64,000 nt of DNA from Flavobacteriales bacterium (GCA_020635565.1 JACJZN010000009.1:248001-312000); one strand, 5' to 3'. Counted from the stretch's first letter, positions 23,563 to 33,361 are shown. Translations and numbers: made by a program. The notes: generated by a model not told the origin, from the letters alone.

Positions 23563-26500
23563 ATGAGTTCAGAAAAGAAAGAGCAATCAGGAGAATTTAA
23601 ACTGTCTACTGTATCGGTGAAGAACCGTAAGACCGTTTACCTGATCATTGCAATATTACTACTTGGAGGGATTTCGGCTTATAGAAATATGAGTAGAGAG
23701 AGTTTCCCTGAAGTGCAGATTCCAAAGATATTTGTGAGTGTCCCTTACCCTGGGAATTCACCTGATATTGTTAAGGATAAGATTATTAAGCCTATTGAGA
23801 AAGAGCTAAACAATCTTAAGGGGGTTGAGAAAATTGAAGCGAATGCTCTTCAGGATATGGGGTATTTGATCGTAGAGTTTGATTTCTCTGTTTCATCTAA
23901 GGAAGCAAAAGACTTGGTAACGGATGCTGTGTCTGATGCTAAATCGGACAAGAACTTTGCTACGGATCTGCCTTACGAGCCCACAATTCAGGAGTTGGAT
24001 GTAAATGACATGCCTGTTGTGAATATTAATTTGTCAGGAGATTTTCCTATTGAGGTTCTTAATTCAAAAGCAGAATATCTTCAGGACAAGATTGAAGCGC
24101 TAGCTGAGATCAATGAGGTGGATATCAGAGGTGTTCAGGATCAAAAACTGAAGATAGAAGTGAAGCAGGATATGGCTGAGAGTAAAATGGTCAGTGTGGA
24201 TGATATCGAACAGGCAATCGCTAGAGAAAATGTCAATATTGGAGCAGGAAGTTTAAAGATTGATGGGGTTGAGCACTTTGTCATGCTGGAAGGAAAATTT
24301 ACAACTGTTGAAGAGATCCAGAACATGGTGGTAAAACATGACGGAGATAAGGATGTTTACATGTATGAAGTGGCTGATGTGTCATTTGGTGATGCAGATA
24401 CCACTAGTTATGCGAGAGAGAATGATCTTCCTGTTGTGATGTTGGATGTGAAGAAGAGAGCGGGAGCAAACATTATTGACGCTATCGATCAGATCAAGGA
24501 GATTGTTGAGGATGCGCAATCGAATGGAACGCTTGCAGGAATTAATGTTTCATTCACGAATGACCAGTCAGATAAGATCAGGTCTCAGGTGAGTAACCTT
24601 GAAAATTCGATTATTCTTGGGGTGATCCTTGTGGTGGGAGTGTTGTTGTTCTTTTTAGGTCTAAGAAACGCCTTGTTTGTTGGGGTTGCCATTCCGCTTT
24701 CGATGTTTATGAGTTTCATGTTGTTACATGCTGCAGGAGTAACGTTGAACGTAATGGTACTATTCTCTTTGGTACTTGCCTTGGGAATGCTTGTAGATAA
24801 TGGAATCGTGGTTGTAGAAAACGTATATCGTTTGATGGATGAAGGTTATGATGGTTTTCAGGCAGCAATTAAGGGAGTGGGTGAAGTAGCTTGGCCAATT
24901 ATTGCTTCCACAGCCACTACTCTGGCAGCCTTTATTCCATTAGCCATCTGGCCGGGAATGATGGGTGAATTCATGAAGTATCTTCCGATCACTTTGATGA
25001 TTGTATTAGGATCATCACTTTTCGTTGCTTTGGTTATCAACCCTGTGTTGACTGCGGTTATGATGAAGCTTGAAGAAAAGGATAAAAAGCTAGTTAATAG
25101 AGACTGGATTATTTTGATAGCTTCAAGTGTTTTGTCTCTAGCATTAGCTTCACCACAAGGAGCTTTGTTTGGTGGTATAGGGTACACATTTTTAATTGGT
25201 TATGCGTTATTCAGATTTGTACTTCATTCAAAGTCAACGCCAAAATCATTCTCGCTATTACCTGCAGCAGTGATCATCGGATTTGCTTTTCTGCATTACA
25301 TGATGGTTTCTTTAGCGGCTGGAAATGGATTGATGATCATCGGTTTGTTTCTCCTATTTAACCGATTCTATTCGATTCCAGTTACGGATTGGTTCCAAAA
25401 CAAAGCTCTTCCAAAATTGGAACTAGGTTATCGAGATACTCTAGCTTGGATCATGAAGGGAAAAAGGCCAATCTGGATTTTTGCCGGAACTTTTGGGATA
25501 TTGATTCTGTCATTCGTTTTGATTGCTAAGTTTCCTACTGAAACAGTCTTCTTTCCTGATAATGAGCCGAACTATGTGAATATTTACATCGAATATCCAG
25601 TAGGTACTGATATTGAAGTGACTAACAATACCACAAAAGATATCAAGAAAATAGTTGATGGTGTACTTAATGATACGATTGAAAATTCTGGAGATGATAA
25701 AATCCTTTGGAAAGATGATACGTATACGTACAACACAATTTATAATTTGAAGAAGGTGACCAACGAAAATGGAGACATCACCTTCGATACGATTCCATTT
25801 ATCTCTTCAGTGTTGGAGCAAGTAGGTGCGGGAGCCGGTAAGGATAGATTTGGGGGAAGTGCCAGTGGGACGCCTCATAAATCTAAAATCACTATCAAGT
25901 TCTCTGAATTTGAGCACAGAAAAGGTTTAAATACAAGTATTGTAAAGAAAAAGATCGAAGAAGCTATTCACAACTGGAATGGAAATATTGCAGATCTTAA
26001 AATTCTTGTAGATAAGGAAGAGGTAGGTCCACCGACAAAGGATCCGATCTATATTGAAGTGACAGGATCAGAAAATTATGACCTTTTAGTGGAAGCCGCT
26101 ACCGAGATCAAGAACTATATCAATGCTCAGCAGATAGAAGGTATGCAGAAAGTAGATACCGATGTTAAGATCAGCAAGGCTGAGTTCAAGATCTTATTTG
26201 ACAGAGTAAAACTGCGTACATCAGGGATGAGTTTTGGGCAGGTAGGTTCTACGATCAGAACAGCTTTGTTTGGAAAGGATGTTTCTACTTTTGAAAAGGG
26301 TGATGAGATCTATGATTTGAATATTCGTTTTGAAGATCAGTTTAGAGGAGATATCGATGCTTTACTGAATCAGAAGATCATGTTTAGAAATAACAGAGGT
26401 CAATTCTTGACTGTTCCGATCATGTCTGTTGTAAAAGACTATGAGATCGTTTACAAGAATACTTCGATTCGAAGAGAGGATCTGGAGAACATTGTGATTG

Positions 26501-27294
26501 CTTCAGCAGGTATTGAAGAAGGTGCAAATGGTAATAATCTGGTAAAAATTACAGAAGAGAAGATGGTTGCTTTTGAAAGCTCACCAGCTTGGCAGAAATA
26601 TGCAGCTCAAGGTATCAAGTTTAAGTTCGGTGGGGAGATGGAAGAACAACAGAAGGAAATGTCATTCCTTACCACAGCTCTTTTGATTGCGGTTTTTCTT
26701 ATCCTGTTGATCATTGTAATGCAGTTTAATTCTTATTCTACTCCGCTGATCATTGTAATGTCGGTTGTGTTGAGTTTGGCTGGAGTATTCCTTGGTATTG
26801 TAATCGGAAGAAATCCATTTGTGATCATGATGACTATGATCGGTATCATATCGCTAGCAGGTATTGTGGTAAATAATGCGATCGTATTGATCGATTATAC
26901 GAACCTACTACGTACAAGGAGAAAAGAAGAGCTAGGCATGAGTGAAGAAGATCAATTGTCTATTGATGATGTTAAAGAAGCGATCATTTCAGGAGGACAA
27001 ACTCGTTTGCGTCCTGTTTTATTGACGGCAATTACAACCATTCTAGGATTGATCCCGATGGCGACTGGTATGAACCTGGATTTTTACTCGTTGATATCAG
27101 ATCTTGATCCGAAGATCTATTTTGGTGGGGATAATGCTATGTTCTTTGGTCCAATGAGTGTTGCTATTATTTATGGGTTGACTTTTGCAACTTTCCTTAC
27201 GTTGATCGTTGTTCCTGTAATGTATTATTTGTTGTTCAGAACAAAACTTTGGTTCTACAGAGTTTCTGGATGGCAATTGAGAGAGAAAATATAA
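23563..27294 (+). CDS. RND efflux pump, HAE1/AcrB-like, with an extra membrane segment block
   Basis: 1243 residues, about 200 more than AcrB. TM1 begins near residue 24, the first porter domain follows, TM2-TM6 run from about 348 to 500, and TM4 carries LGMLVDNGIVVVENVYR (D412 with N413 instead of the second Asp of AcrB). Between TM6 and TM7, where AcrB has a short cytoplasmic helix, residues about 511-610 form four extra hydrophobic segments. The second half is normal (second porter 660-1040, GIVVNNAIVLIDY in TM10). A loop with a QVGAGAGKDRFGGSASG stretch lies near 760. The pump uses proton-motive force; substrates are unknown. Confidence 0.94.
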   Translation: MSSEKKEQSGEFKLSTVSVKNRKTVYLIIAILLLGGISAYRNMSRESFPEVQIPKIFVSVPYPGNSPDIVKDKIIKPIEKELNNLKGVEKIEANALQDMGYLIVEFDFSVSSKEAKDLVTDAVSDAKSDKNFATDLPYEPTIQELDVNDMPVVNINLSGDFPIEVLNSKAEYLQDKIEALAEINEVDIRGVQDQKLKIEVKQDMAESKMVSVDDIEQAIARENVNIGAGSLKIDGVEHFVMLEGKFTTVEEIQNMVVKHDGDKDVYMYEVADVSFGDADTTSYARENDLPVVMLDVKKRAGANIIDAIDQIKEIVEDAQSNGTLAGINVSFTNDQSDKIRSQVSNLENSIILGVILVVGVLLFFLGLRNALFVGVAIPLSMFMSFMLLHAAGVTLNVMVLFSLVLALGMLVDNGIVVVENVYRLMDEGYDGFQAAIKGVGEVAWPIIASTATTLAAFIPLAIWPGMMGEFMKYLPITLMIVLGSSLFVALVINPVLTAVMMKLEEKDKKLVNRDWIILIASSVLSLALASPQGALFGGIGYTFLIGYALFRFVLHSKSTPKSFSLLPAAVIIGFAFLHYMMVSLAAGNGLMIIGLFLLFNRFYSIPVTDWFQNKALPKLELGYRDTLAWIMKGKRPIWIFAGTFGILILSFVLIAKFPTETVFFPDNEPNYVNIYIEYPVGTDIEVTNNTTKDIKKIVDGVLNDTIENSGDDKILWKDDTYTYNTIYNLKKVTNENGDITFDTIPFISSVLEQVGAGAGKDRFGGSASGTPHKSKITIKFSEFEHRKGLNTSIVKKKIEEAIHNWNGNIADLKILVDKEEVGPPTKDPIYIEVTGSENYDLLVEAATEIKNYINAQQIEGMQKVDTDVKISKAEFKILFDRVKLRTSGMSFGQVGSTIRTALFGKDVSTFEKGDEIYDLNIRFEDQFRGDIDALLNQKIMFRNNRGQFLTVPIMSVVKDYEIVYKNTSIRREDLENIVIASAGIEEGANGNNLVKITEEKMVAFESSPAWQKYAAQGIKFKFGGEMEEQQKEMSFLTTALLIAVFLILLIIVMQFNSYSTPLIIVMSVVLSLAGVFLGIVIGRNPFVIMMTMIGIISLAGIVVNNAIVLIDYTNLLRTRRKEELGMSEEDQLSIDDVKEAIISGGQTRLRPVLLTAITTILGLIPMATGMNLDFYSLISDLDPKIYFGGDNAMFFGPMSVAIIYGLTFATFLTLIVVPVMYYLLFRTKLWFYRVSGWQLREKI

Positions 27295-27318
27295 TTGGTT
27301 AGTTAGTTTTTAATTCAA

Positions 27319-27357
27319 GGCTGTGGTTTGTTTTTATAAATAGATCACAGCTTTTTT
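27319..27357 (+). terminator. Terminator of the efflux operon
   Basis: GCTGTG pairs with CACAGC, extended by weaker pairs, across a long AT-rich loop, and is followed by six T. It starts 25 bases after the pump stop codon. Confidence 0.7.
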
Positions 27358-27463
27358 GTTTCCGTTAAAATAAAATATTTACCACTCATGGATTTGGGTG
27401 AAGCATAGGCAACGAATGATGAATAGGTGAATTATTAGGTCAAACCATTAGAAAATCATGATA

Positions 27464-28765
27464 ATGAAAAAACTGCTACTTGCTGCCTTGGTGTTTGGAA
27501 TTGTGAGTTCCTATTTTTCCCAGAATCCAGCAAACTATGTGATGGGCAATACAGGCGTGATCAACGATGCAAAATTTGTTGAAGATGTTTTGGAAAATCA
27601 ATATCCTGGATTCAAACAAGCGGTACAGAATGCTTTTGATAATTCACATCAATTTACTACCAAAAGTGGACAAGTTCATGAGGTGAATGTAGTGGTGCAC
27701 GTAGTTTATAGTTCTCCAGAGATCAACTTGCCTGATTCTGTGATTTTTAATCAAATGGATATTCTGAATGCAGATTATAACCGTCAGAATGCTGATAGTG
27801 TTAATTTGAGGTCCATTTTTGAACCTATTGCCGGCAATCCTCATATACACTTCAATTTAGCTAGCATAGAAAGAGTCTCAACTACTTCAACGTTTTCTCT
27901 TGGGTTCTCAGGGATGCCAGATAATGTAAAACAATCATCTCAAGGAGGAAGTGACGCGTGGGATACAGAGCACTTTTTGAATATTTGGATATGCAAGATC
28001 GAGAGTAGTTTTGGAGCACTGTTTGGATATGCTTATCCTCCTGCCGGGTTGTCAAACTGGCCTTCTGGAAGTGAGGCGCCAAGTCCTGAGTTGGACGGAG
28101 TGGTTTTAGATTACAGAACAATCGGTAGCAACAATCCAAATGTTTATCCTAATCCGAATGGTGGAAACTTTGATCTTGTTGGCCGAACAGCAGTACATGA
28201 AGTTGGCCATTATTTAGGATTGCGTCACATATGGGGAGATGGTGGAGGAATCTTTGGAGGAGAATCCTGCGGAGCTGACGATGGTATGAATGATACACCT
28301 AATCAAGGCTATCAAAGTGAATTTGATTGCAATACATCCAATAATACCTGTATTGATAGCGTTGGTGGTCAACCAGATCCAAACGATATGCCTGATTTGA
28401 TTGAAAATCATATGGATTATTCAGCAGAGACTTGTAAGAACATGTTTACGTTGGAACAAGCCATGCACATGAGAGGAGTTCTTGAAAATGAAAGAATAGG
28501 GCTTTTGGATAATACAGCTAGTGTCGAAAAAGAAGAGTTGGAATTAGGGATCTTTCCAAATCCTTCAAAAGATATTGTTAATCTATTCGCGCCAAATGCA
28601 GGTGGAATTATTTCTATCTATGACAATTTTGGAAGATTGTTATTTCAAACATCCGTTAAAAGCGATATCACAAGATTAGACTGTAGTGACTGGGCAAAAG
28701 GTATGTATCATGTTACCTATACAACTTCAGCTTCAGTTATTAATAAAACCTTTATCAAGGAATAA
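27464..28765 (+). CDS. Secreted M43 (pappalysin-like) metalloprotease with T9SS sorting domain
   Basis: 433 residues from ATG 27464 (MKKLLLAALVFGIVSSYFSQN); an ATG six bases earlier adds two residues. The extended zinc site HEVGHYLGLRH is at about 245-255, giving three His ligands and the catalytic Glu; the Met-turn is in ENHMDYSAE. Conserved Cys residues surround the site (CGADDGMNDTPNQG, then CNTSNNTC). After a short linker, the final 80 residues are a type A T9SS tail (LGIFPNPSKDIVNL, IYDNFGRLLFQT, WAKGMYHVTY, ending KTFIKE), which directs export through the outer membrane. It is alone in its unit. A cytophagalysin-like extracellular proteolytic role is inferred. Confidence 0.95.
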   Translation: MKKLLLAALVFGIVSSYFSQNPANYVMGNTGVINDAKFVEDVLENQYPGFKQAVQNAFDNSHQFTTKSGQVHEVNVVVHVVYSSPEINLPDSVIFNQMDILNADYNRQNADSVNLRSIFEPIAGNPHIHFNLASIERVSTTSTFSLGFSGMPDNVKQSSQGGSDAWDTEHFLNIWICKIESSFGALFGYAYPPAGLSNWPSGSEAPSPELDGVVLDYRTIGSNNPNVYPNPNGGNFDLVGRTAVHEVGHYLGLRHIWGDGGGIFGGESCGADDGMNDTPNQGYQSEFDCNTSNNTCIDSVGGQPDPNDMPDLIENHMDYSAETCKNMFTLEQAMHMRGVLENERIGLLDNTASVEKEELELGIFPNPSKDIVNLFAPNAGGIISIYDNFGRLLFQTSVKSDITRLDCSDWAKGMYHVTYTTSASVINKTFIKE

Positions 28766-28790
28766 CCAACCAATAAAGCAACAAGAAAAG

Positions 28791-28820
28791 GGGGCTGCTT
28801 CTAGGTGCGGCTCCTTTTTT
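28791..28820 (+). terminator. Terminator after the M43 protease gene
   Basis: GGGGCTGC and GCGGCTCC form an 8-bp stem with two G-U pairs and an 8-base loop, followed by six T. Confidence 0.8.
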
Positions 28821-28850
28821 GTTTTTTATGAGTTGAGGTTAGTATATTTG
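28818..28850 (+). promoter_or_regulatory. Promoter of the DUF808 gene (TTTG, 21-base spacer, TATATTTG)
   Basis: TATATTTG at 28843-28850 is exact, and TTTG at 28818-28821 is correctly placed for -33. The -33 element is drawn from the T-tract of the preceding terminator. The leader to ATG 28866 is about 11 nucleotides. Confidence 0.75.
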
Positions 28851-28865
28851 CATCAAATTATACCC

Positions 28866-29747
28866 ATGGCCTCAGGTTTTTTTGTTTTACTAGATGATAT
28901 TGCAACATTGATGAACGATGTCGCAACCATGGGAAAGATCGCAGGAAAAAAAACTGCAGGAATTCTTGGTGATGATCTTGCAGTAAATGCAGAAAAAGCT
29001 TCAGGATTTGTATCTGAAAGAGAACTTCCGGTTCTATGGGCAATAGCAAAAGGATCGATTGTAAATAAGCTGATCATTTTGCCGGTCGCATTTGTTTTAA
29101 GTTACTTCTTGCCTTGGACTATTACAGCCATTCTATTGCTGGGTGGTTGCTATCTGGCATTTGAAGGAGTAGAAAAGATCTTGGAGTATTTTATCCCTCA
29201 CCAAACAGAAGATGAAGAAAAACCGAGAATAGACATGAGTAAGGAAGAAGTCTTGGAGTTGGAAAAAACAAAGATACAATCGGCTATAATTACAGATTTT
29301 ATTCTTTCTGTGGAGATCGTGATCATTGCACTTGGAGCGGTTAGTTCTGAAGTTATACTTAATCAGATTATCATAGTTACTTTTATTGCTTTGCTGGCTA
29401 CAGTTGGTGTTTATGGTATTGTTGGAGCAATTGTTCGTATGGATGATTTTGGCTTTAAGTTAGTCGCCAATGGAATTCGACAGAATTTAAAATCAAAGAT
29501 CAGCATTGGTAGACTTTTTATTAAAGCGATGCCATGGGTGATCAAATCAATAGGAGTGATAGGAACCATCGCTTTAATGTTGGTTTCAGGTGGATTGTTT
29601 GTACATAATGTTGATTTCATTCATGATCTTCTGCATTCATGGCCATCTGTATTGGCAGAATTAACTACTGGTATTGTAGTGGGTATTATTATCGTAGCGA
29701 TAGTGAAACTTTTTGCTTGGATTTATGGTAAAATGAAGTCGTTGTAA
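28866..29747 (+). CDS. DUF808/YedI family inner-membrane protein
   Basis: 293 residues from ATG 28866 (MASGFFVLLDDIATLM), the standard start of the family; the frame stays open further upstream, but that part overlaps the protease gene and the terminator. Conserved features are KIAGKKTAGILGDDLAVNAEKASGF near the N-terminus, ERELPVLWAIAKGS and several hydrophobic helices (about 75-120, 150-205, 230-290). The E. coli homologue YedI is an inner-membrane protein of unknown function. It has its own promoter between two terminator-bounded units. Confidence 0.92.
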   Translation: MASGFFVLLDDIATLMNDVATMGKIAGKKTAGILGDDLAVNAEKASGFVSERELPVLWAIAKGSIVNKLIILPVAFVLSYFLPWTITAILLLGGCYLAFEGVEKILEYFIPHQTEDEEKPRIDMSKEEVLELEKTKIQSAIITDFILSVEIVIIALGAVSSEVILNQIIIVTFIALLATVGVYGIVGAIVRMDDFGFKLVANGIRQNLKSKISIGRLFIKAMPWVIKSIGVIGTIALMLVSGGLFVHNVDFIHDLLHSWPSVLAELTTGIVVGIIIVAIVKLFAWIYGKMKSL

Positions 29748-29821
29748 GAATTGCATATTATTTAGGCGGTTTGAGTACAAATTGACTAACTTCACCCTTC
29801 AACGAACAACGAATCCTAAAG

Positions 29822-31576
29822 ATGATGTATTTATTGATTTCTATGCTTTTTTTTGTTGCATTTTCATCATTTGCACAGCAAAAGTATTGGGTGTTTCTTA
29901 GTGATAAGGATGGGGTAGAGTTTGATCCATATACCTATTTTGATCAAAAAGCGATTGACAGAAGACTTAAGAATAATGTTCCTGTTTACCATGAGTCAGA
30001 TAAACCAATCAGGTTAGACTATTATGAGCAAATTGCCGCTGTGGCAGATACGGTAGCAGGACATTCTCGTTGGTTTAATGCGATGGCATGTGTGTTAACG
30101 GATGAGCAGTTGTCGTCAATTGAGGCGTTTCCTTTTGTTGTTAAAATCACTCCAATGGTGAGTCAAGGGTATTTGACCGAGGAGTTCAGATATGGCGATT
30201 TAAAAAATGGCGAGAAATTATTACTTAATGAACAGACTAACTGGCTGGGAGGAAAGACATTCAAAGAAAATGAGATCACCGGTAAGGGTGTTCGAGTTTG
30301 TGTAATTGACGCAGGTTTTCCAAGTGTGAATTATGCAGATGAATTTGAGCACCTAAGGGGAAATATTAAGGGAACTTGGGATTTTTATAAGAACAAATCA
30401 GACGTTTACAAATACAATAATCACGGTGCTGCGGTATTAAGTTGTATTGGCGGGAGAACTGAAGATGGTGTTGACATTGGAATGGCACCCAATGCAGAAT
30501 TTCTCTTAGCCAGAACAGAGTTGATCTTCAAAGAAGGTTTAAGTGAAGAGGAGGATTGGTTGATGGCGGTAGAATGGGCGGATAAAAATGGTGCGGATAT
30601 CATTAATAGTTCATTAGGGTACACGACTTCTTTATATTTTAAAGAGGATATGAATGGAGAAACGGCATTGATCTCCAGAGCGGCAAATCTGGCGGCAAGA
30701 AAAGGTATTCTGGTTGTGAATGCAGCCGGAAATGATGGCGATGGATATTGGAAACATATTGCTGCACCTGGAGATGCAGATAGTGTTTTGACAGTAGGTG
30801 GTATCAATCCTTGGACAGGAATACATACTTCTTTTAGTTCTTATGGTCCTACAGCAGACATGCGTATGAAACCAAATGTGAGTGCTTTCGGACACGTGAT
30901 TGCGGCTAATGGAAAAGGTGATCTCGCAGAAACGCAAGGAACTTCATTTGCAAGTCCTCTAATGGCAGGCTATGCAGCATGTGTAATGGAGATGTATCCG
31001 GATCTTACTGTGATGGAAATTCATAGAAAAATAGAAGAATCAGGTCATTTGTATCCGTATTACGATTACGCACATGGTTATGGAATTCCAAATGCAGCGA
31101 ATTTAATGCAGGAAAGAGGGGAGAACGATGAGGTTTTAACATACGAAGTTGTAGGAGATACTATCGTGGTTAGTATAACTGATAGTTATTTTGAGTTGAA
31201 CGATGAAGTGGTAATCAATTATCATTCTCGTTTTTTGCTGGATCGGGCGCCTAGATATCTTCATATTCCAGATGCATTTTTGTCGGATGATTCCTCACCA
31301 AGAAAAGCTAAACCAAACTATGTGTATTATCATTTAGAGAAGAATGGAGTTCTGTCTGAATACGCACTTGTTGCACCTCGTCAAGAAGATGTGTTACGAA
31401 TTTCTGTCAGTGAGTTTAAGGGAGAAAAATTGAGAGTTTGGTACAAAGGAGCAGTACTTGAAGTAGATGTGGAAGAGAGGGTAGAGGAACAACGTGATGA
31501 GATCAATGAAGAGGAGATTGATCGTCTGGAAAAGAGAAGGACCAACAATGGAGAAAAGGAGGTGGAGAATGAATAA
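29822..31576 (+). CDS. Secreted S8 subtilisin-like serine protease with charged C-terminus
   Basis: 584 residues with a signal peptide (LLISMLFFVAFSSFAQQ); two adjacent ATGs at 29822 and 29825 are both possible. The propeptide region has the DQKAIDRRLKNNVP motif common in flavobacterial subtilases. The triad is complete: D163 (CVIDAGF), H201 (NNHGAAV), S375 (GTSFASPLMAG), with N304 for the oxyanion hole. Instead of a T9SS tail, the protein ends in about 40 residues rich in Glu, Arg and Lys (VEERVEEQRDEINEEEIDRL). Its stop codon overlaps the start of the next gene by 8 bases, linking it to that barrel-like protein. Confidence 0.93.
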   Translation: MMYLLISMLFFVAFSSFAQQKYWVFLSDKDGVEFDPYTYFDQKAIDRRLKNNVPVYHESDKPIRLDYYEQIAAVADTVAGHSRWFNAMACVLTDEQLSSIEAFPFVVKITPMVSQGYLTEEFRYGDLKNGEKLLLNEQTNWLGGKTFKENEITGKGVRVCVIDAGFPSVNYADEFEHLRGNIKGTWDFYKNKSDVYKYNNHGAAVLSCIGGRTEDGVDIGMAPNAEFLLARTELIFKEGLSEEEDWLMAVEWADKNGADIINSSLGYTTSLYFKEDMNGETALISRAANLAARKGILVVNAAGNDGDGYWKHIAAPGDADSVLTVGGINPWTGIHTSFSSYGPTADMRMKPNVSAFGHVIAANGKGDLAETQGTSFASPLMAGYAACVMEMYPDLTVMEIHRKIEESGHLYPYYDYAHGYGIPNAANLMQERGENDEVLTYEVVGDTIVVSITDSYFELNDEVVINYHSRFLLDRAPRYLHIPDAFLSDDSSPRKAKPNYVYYHLEKNGVLSEYALVAPRQEDVLRISVSEFKGEKLRVWYKGAVLEVDVEERVEEQRDEINEEEIDRLEKRRTNNGEKEVENE

Positions 31577-32318
31577 GTTAATTCTCATTAGTATGATGGT
31601 GTTTGGAGTATGTCTAATTAAGGCACAAACAATCATTCTAAAACAATCTGTTCCTGAGGAACTTCAGGATGAGGACGATGATTTTGGTCCCAACAGAAAG
31701 TTTTTCTCTCATCCATATACCGGAATAGGATTAATAGCAGGAGGATTTGATCATGAGAATGATACACTACCTCCAATAAAATTCGGGAAAAGTTTCAATT
31801 TTGTAACAGGTAATAGATACTACAAGAATTATAATCCTCTTATTGCCAGAGTCTTGGATTATGAATTAGGGTATGAGCAACAGGTGCTAAATTTTAACCG
31901 CTCGTCTAGTATTGCTGTTCCTGTGGATAATATTGATATCAAGAAAGCGAAGTACTGGATGGTGAAAGTGGGTTTGGCATGGAGCTATCAATTCAATTTT
32001 AAAGTTAAGAGAGGCAATCAATTAGGTACTTATTTGTCATTCGGTGCCTATGGTGATTTTTTGTTGTTCCGAAGATTTAATGCCTCATTTAAATCCAACG
32101 TGTCATCGTATGCTGATGTGGTAAAGATTTCACTTGGTCGAATAGACTATTTCAATAAATGGGATTATGGAGCGGTGATGCGTTTTGGCAAAACAAACTG
32201 GAGTTTGTTCGTTAAATACCGATATGCGAATTATTTCAATAACAAAGCTCAGGATAAGAACATTAAAGAACTACCTCGATTTACAATAGGTCTGAACTTT
32301 TTTCCGGGAAATATATAA
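31569..32318 (+). CDS. Exported barrel-like protein coupled to the subtilase gene
   Basis: 249 residues from ATG 31569 (MNKLILISMMVFGVCLIKAQ), which starts a good signal peptide; in-frame ATGs upstream lie in the protease gene. The mature part alternates polar and hydrophobic residues in strand-like segments (WMVKVGLAWSYQFNFKV, WDYGAVMRFGKTNWSLFVKY) and ends FTIGLNFFPGNI, an aromatic C-terminal strand of the outer-membrane barrel kind. It overlaps the subtilase stop (ATGAATAA) and is only 4 bases before moaA. It may anchor or export its neighbour; no family was recognised. Confidence 0.75.
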   Translation: MNKLILISMMVFGVCLIKAQTIILKQSVPEELQDEDDDFGPNRKFFSHPYTGIGLIAGGFDHENDTLPPIKFGKSFNFVTGNRYYKNYNPLIARVLDYELGYEQQVLNFNRSSSIAVPVDNIDIKKAKYWMVKVGLAWSYQFNFKVKRGNQLGTYLSFGAYGDFLLFRRFNASFKSNVSSYADVVKISLGRIDYFNKWDYGAVMRFGKTNWSLFVKYRYANYFNNKAQDKNIKELPRFTIGLNFFPGNI

Positions 32319-32322
32319 ACTA

Positions 32323-33300
32323 ATGCTAGTAGACAAGCACGGAAGAGAGCATAGTTATCTTAGGATTTCCCTTACTGAGAAGTGTAATCTCCGTTGTACC
32401 TATTGTATGCCTGAAGAAGGAGTGATCCTTAAAAAGAATAATTCCTACATGACCGTGGATGAAGTGATTCACATTGCGGAGTTCTTTGTGGCAAGAGGTG
32501 TGAATAAGATTCGACTGACTGGAGGTGAGCCGCTTGTTTTTAAGGGTTTTGAAGATGTGTTGAAAGCTATCGGAAAAATGGATGTAGACCTCTCCCTTAC
32601 CACGAATGGCTTATTGCTTAATAAATTCTGGGAGAGCATCTTAAAGGCTGGGGTGAATTCTATCAATATTTCGCTTGATACGTTAAACGAAGAGAAGTTC
32701 AAACGGATCACCCGTAGAGGAGGTTTGGATGTTGTATTGAATTCAATTGACCAGGCTTTGAAGTATGGATTGAAAGTTAAAGTGAATGTAGTGGTGATTA
32801 AAGGTGTCAACGATGATGAGATCTTGGATTTTGTAAAGATGGCCTATTCTAAACCAATCTCGATTCGATTCATAGAATTTATGCCGTTTGATGGAAATAA
32901 GTGGCAATGGGAAAAAGTGGTGTCTGCTAAGGAGATCTTGGGAAAGATAGCCACAGAATATGATGTGAAGGATATCGTTGCCTTAGATCGGGATCGAAAT
33001 TATATTTCACGTGATTATAGCTATTGGGGTATGAAAGGAAGTTTTGGAGTGATCAGCACCATGACCGATTCTTTTTGTGGCGGATGCAATCGAATTCGAT
33101 TAACTGCCGATGGTCATATCAAGAATTGTCTTTTCACAGGTGATGAGACAGATTTGCTAACTCCGTTTCGCAGAGGGGAAGATATTTTGCCTTTAGTTGA
33201 GTATTCACTGATGAACAAACACCTTAAAAATGGAGGGATAGATTTTCAGGATCTATCTACAATGCATGATCACCGATCGATGATTTCCATAGGGGGGTAG
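32323..33300 (+). CDS. moaA: GTP 3',8-cyclase MoaA (molybdenum cofactor step 1)
   Basis: 325 residues. The radical-SAM cluster is C21-x3-C25-x2-C28 (CNLRCTYC), GGEP is at 67-70, and the second 4Fe-4S site uses C252, C255 and C269 (FCGGCNRIRLTADGHIKNC). The protein ends in the conserved C-terminal double glycine (SIGG) needed for activity. With MoaC it converts GTP to cyclic pyranopterin monophosphate. No other moa/moe gene is in the window. The gene starts 4 bases after the barrel-like protein gene, so it appears to share the protease transcript, which is odd in function. Confidence 0.96.
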   Translation: MLVDKHGREHSYLRISLTEKCNLRCTYCMPEEGVILKKNNSYMTVDEVIHIAEFFVARGVNKIRLTGGEPLVFKGFEDVLKAIGKMDVDLSLTTNGLLLNKFWESILKAGVNSINISLDTLNEEKFKRITRRGGLDVVLNSIDQALKYGLKVKVNVVVIKGVNDDEILDFVKMAYSKPISIRFIEFMPFDGNKWQWEKVVSAKEILGKIATEYDVKDIVALDRDRNYISRDYSYWGMKGSFGVISTMTDSFCGGCNRIRLTADGHIKNCLFTGDETDLLTPFRRGEDILPLVEYSLMNKHLKNGGIDFQDLSTMHDHRSMISIGG

Positions 33301-33361
33301 TAGCTTTTCAACAATTGACTCACAATCATTGACAATCCAAAGTCTCGTTTTAAAAAAATCG

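Noticed and set aside
24858..25187. 109-codon antisense frame in the RND pump gene
   Set aside because: Its composition mirrors the hydrophobic codons of the pump; no independent coding evidence.
28686..28865. 60-residue upstream extension of the DUF808 frame
   Set aside because: It lies inside the M43 protease gene, crosses a terminator and precedes the promoter; the family begins at MASGFF.
31494..31568. Upstream ATGs of the barrel-like protein inside the subtilase gene
   Set aside because: They would bury the signal peptide that starts at 31569.
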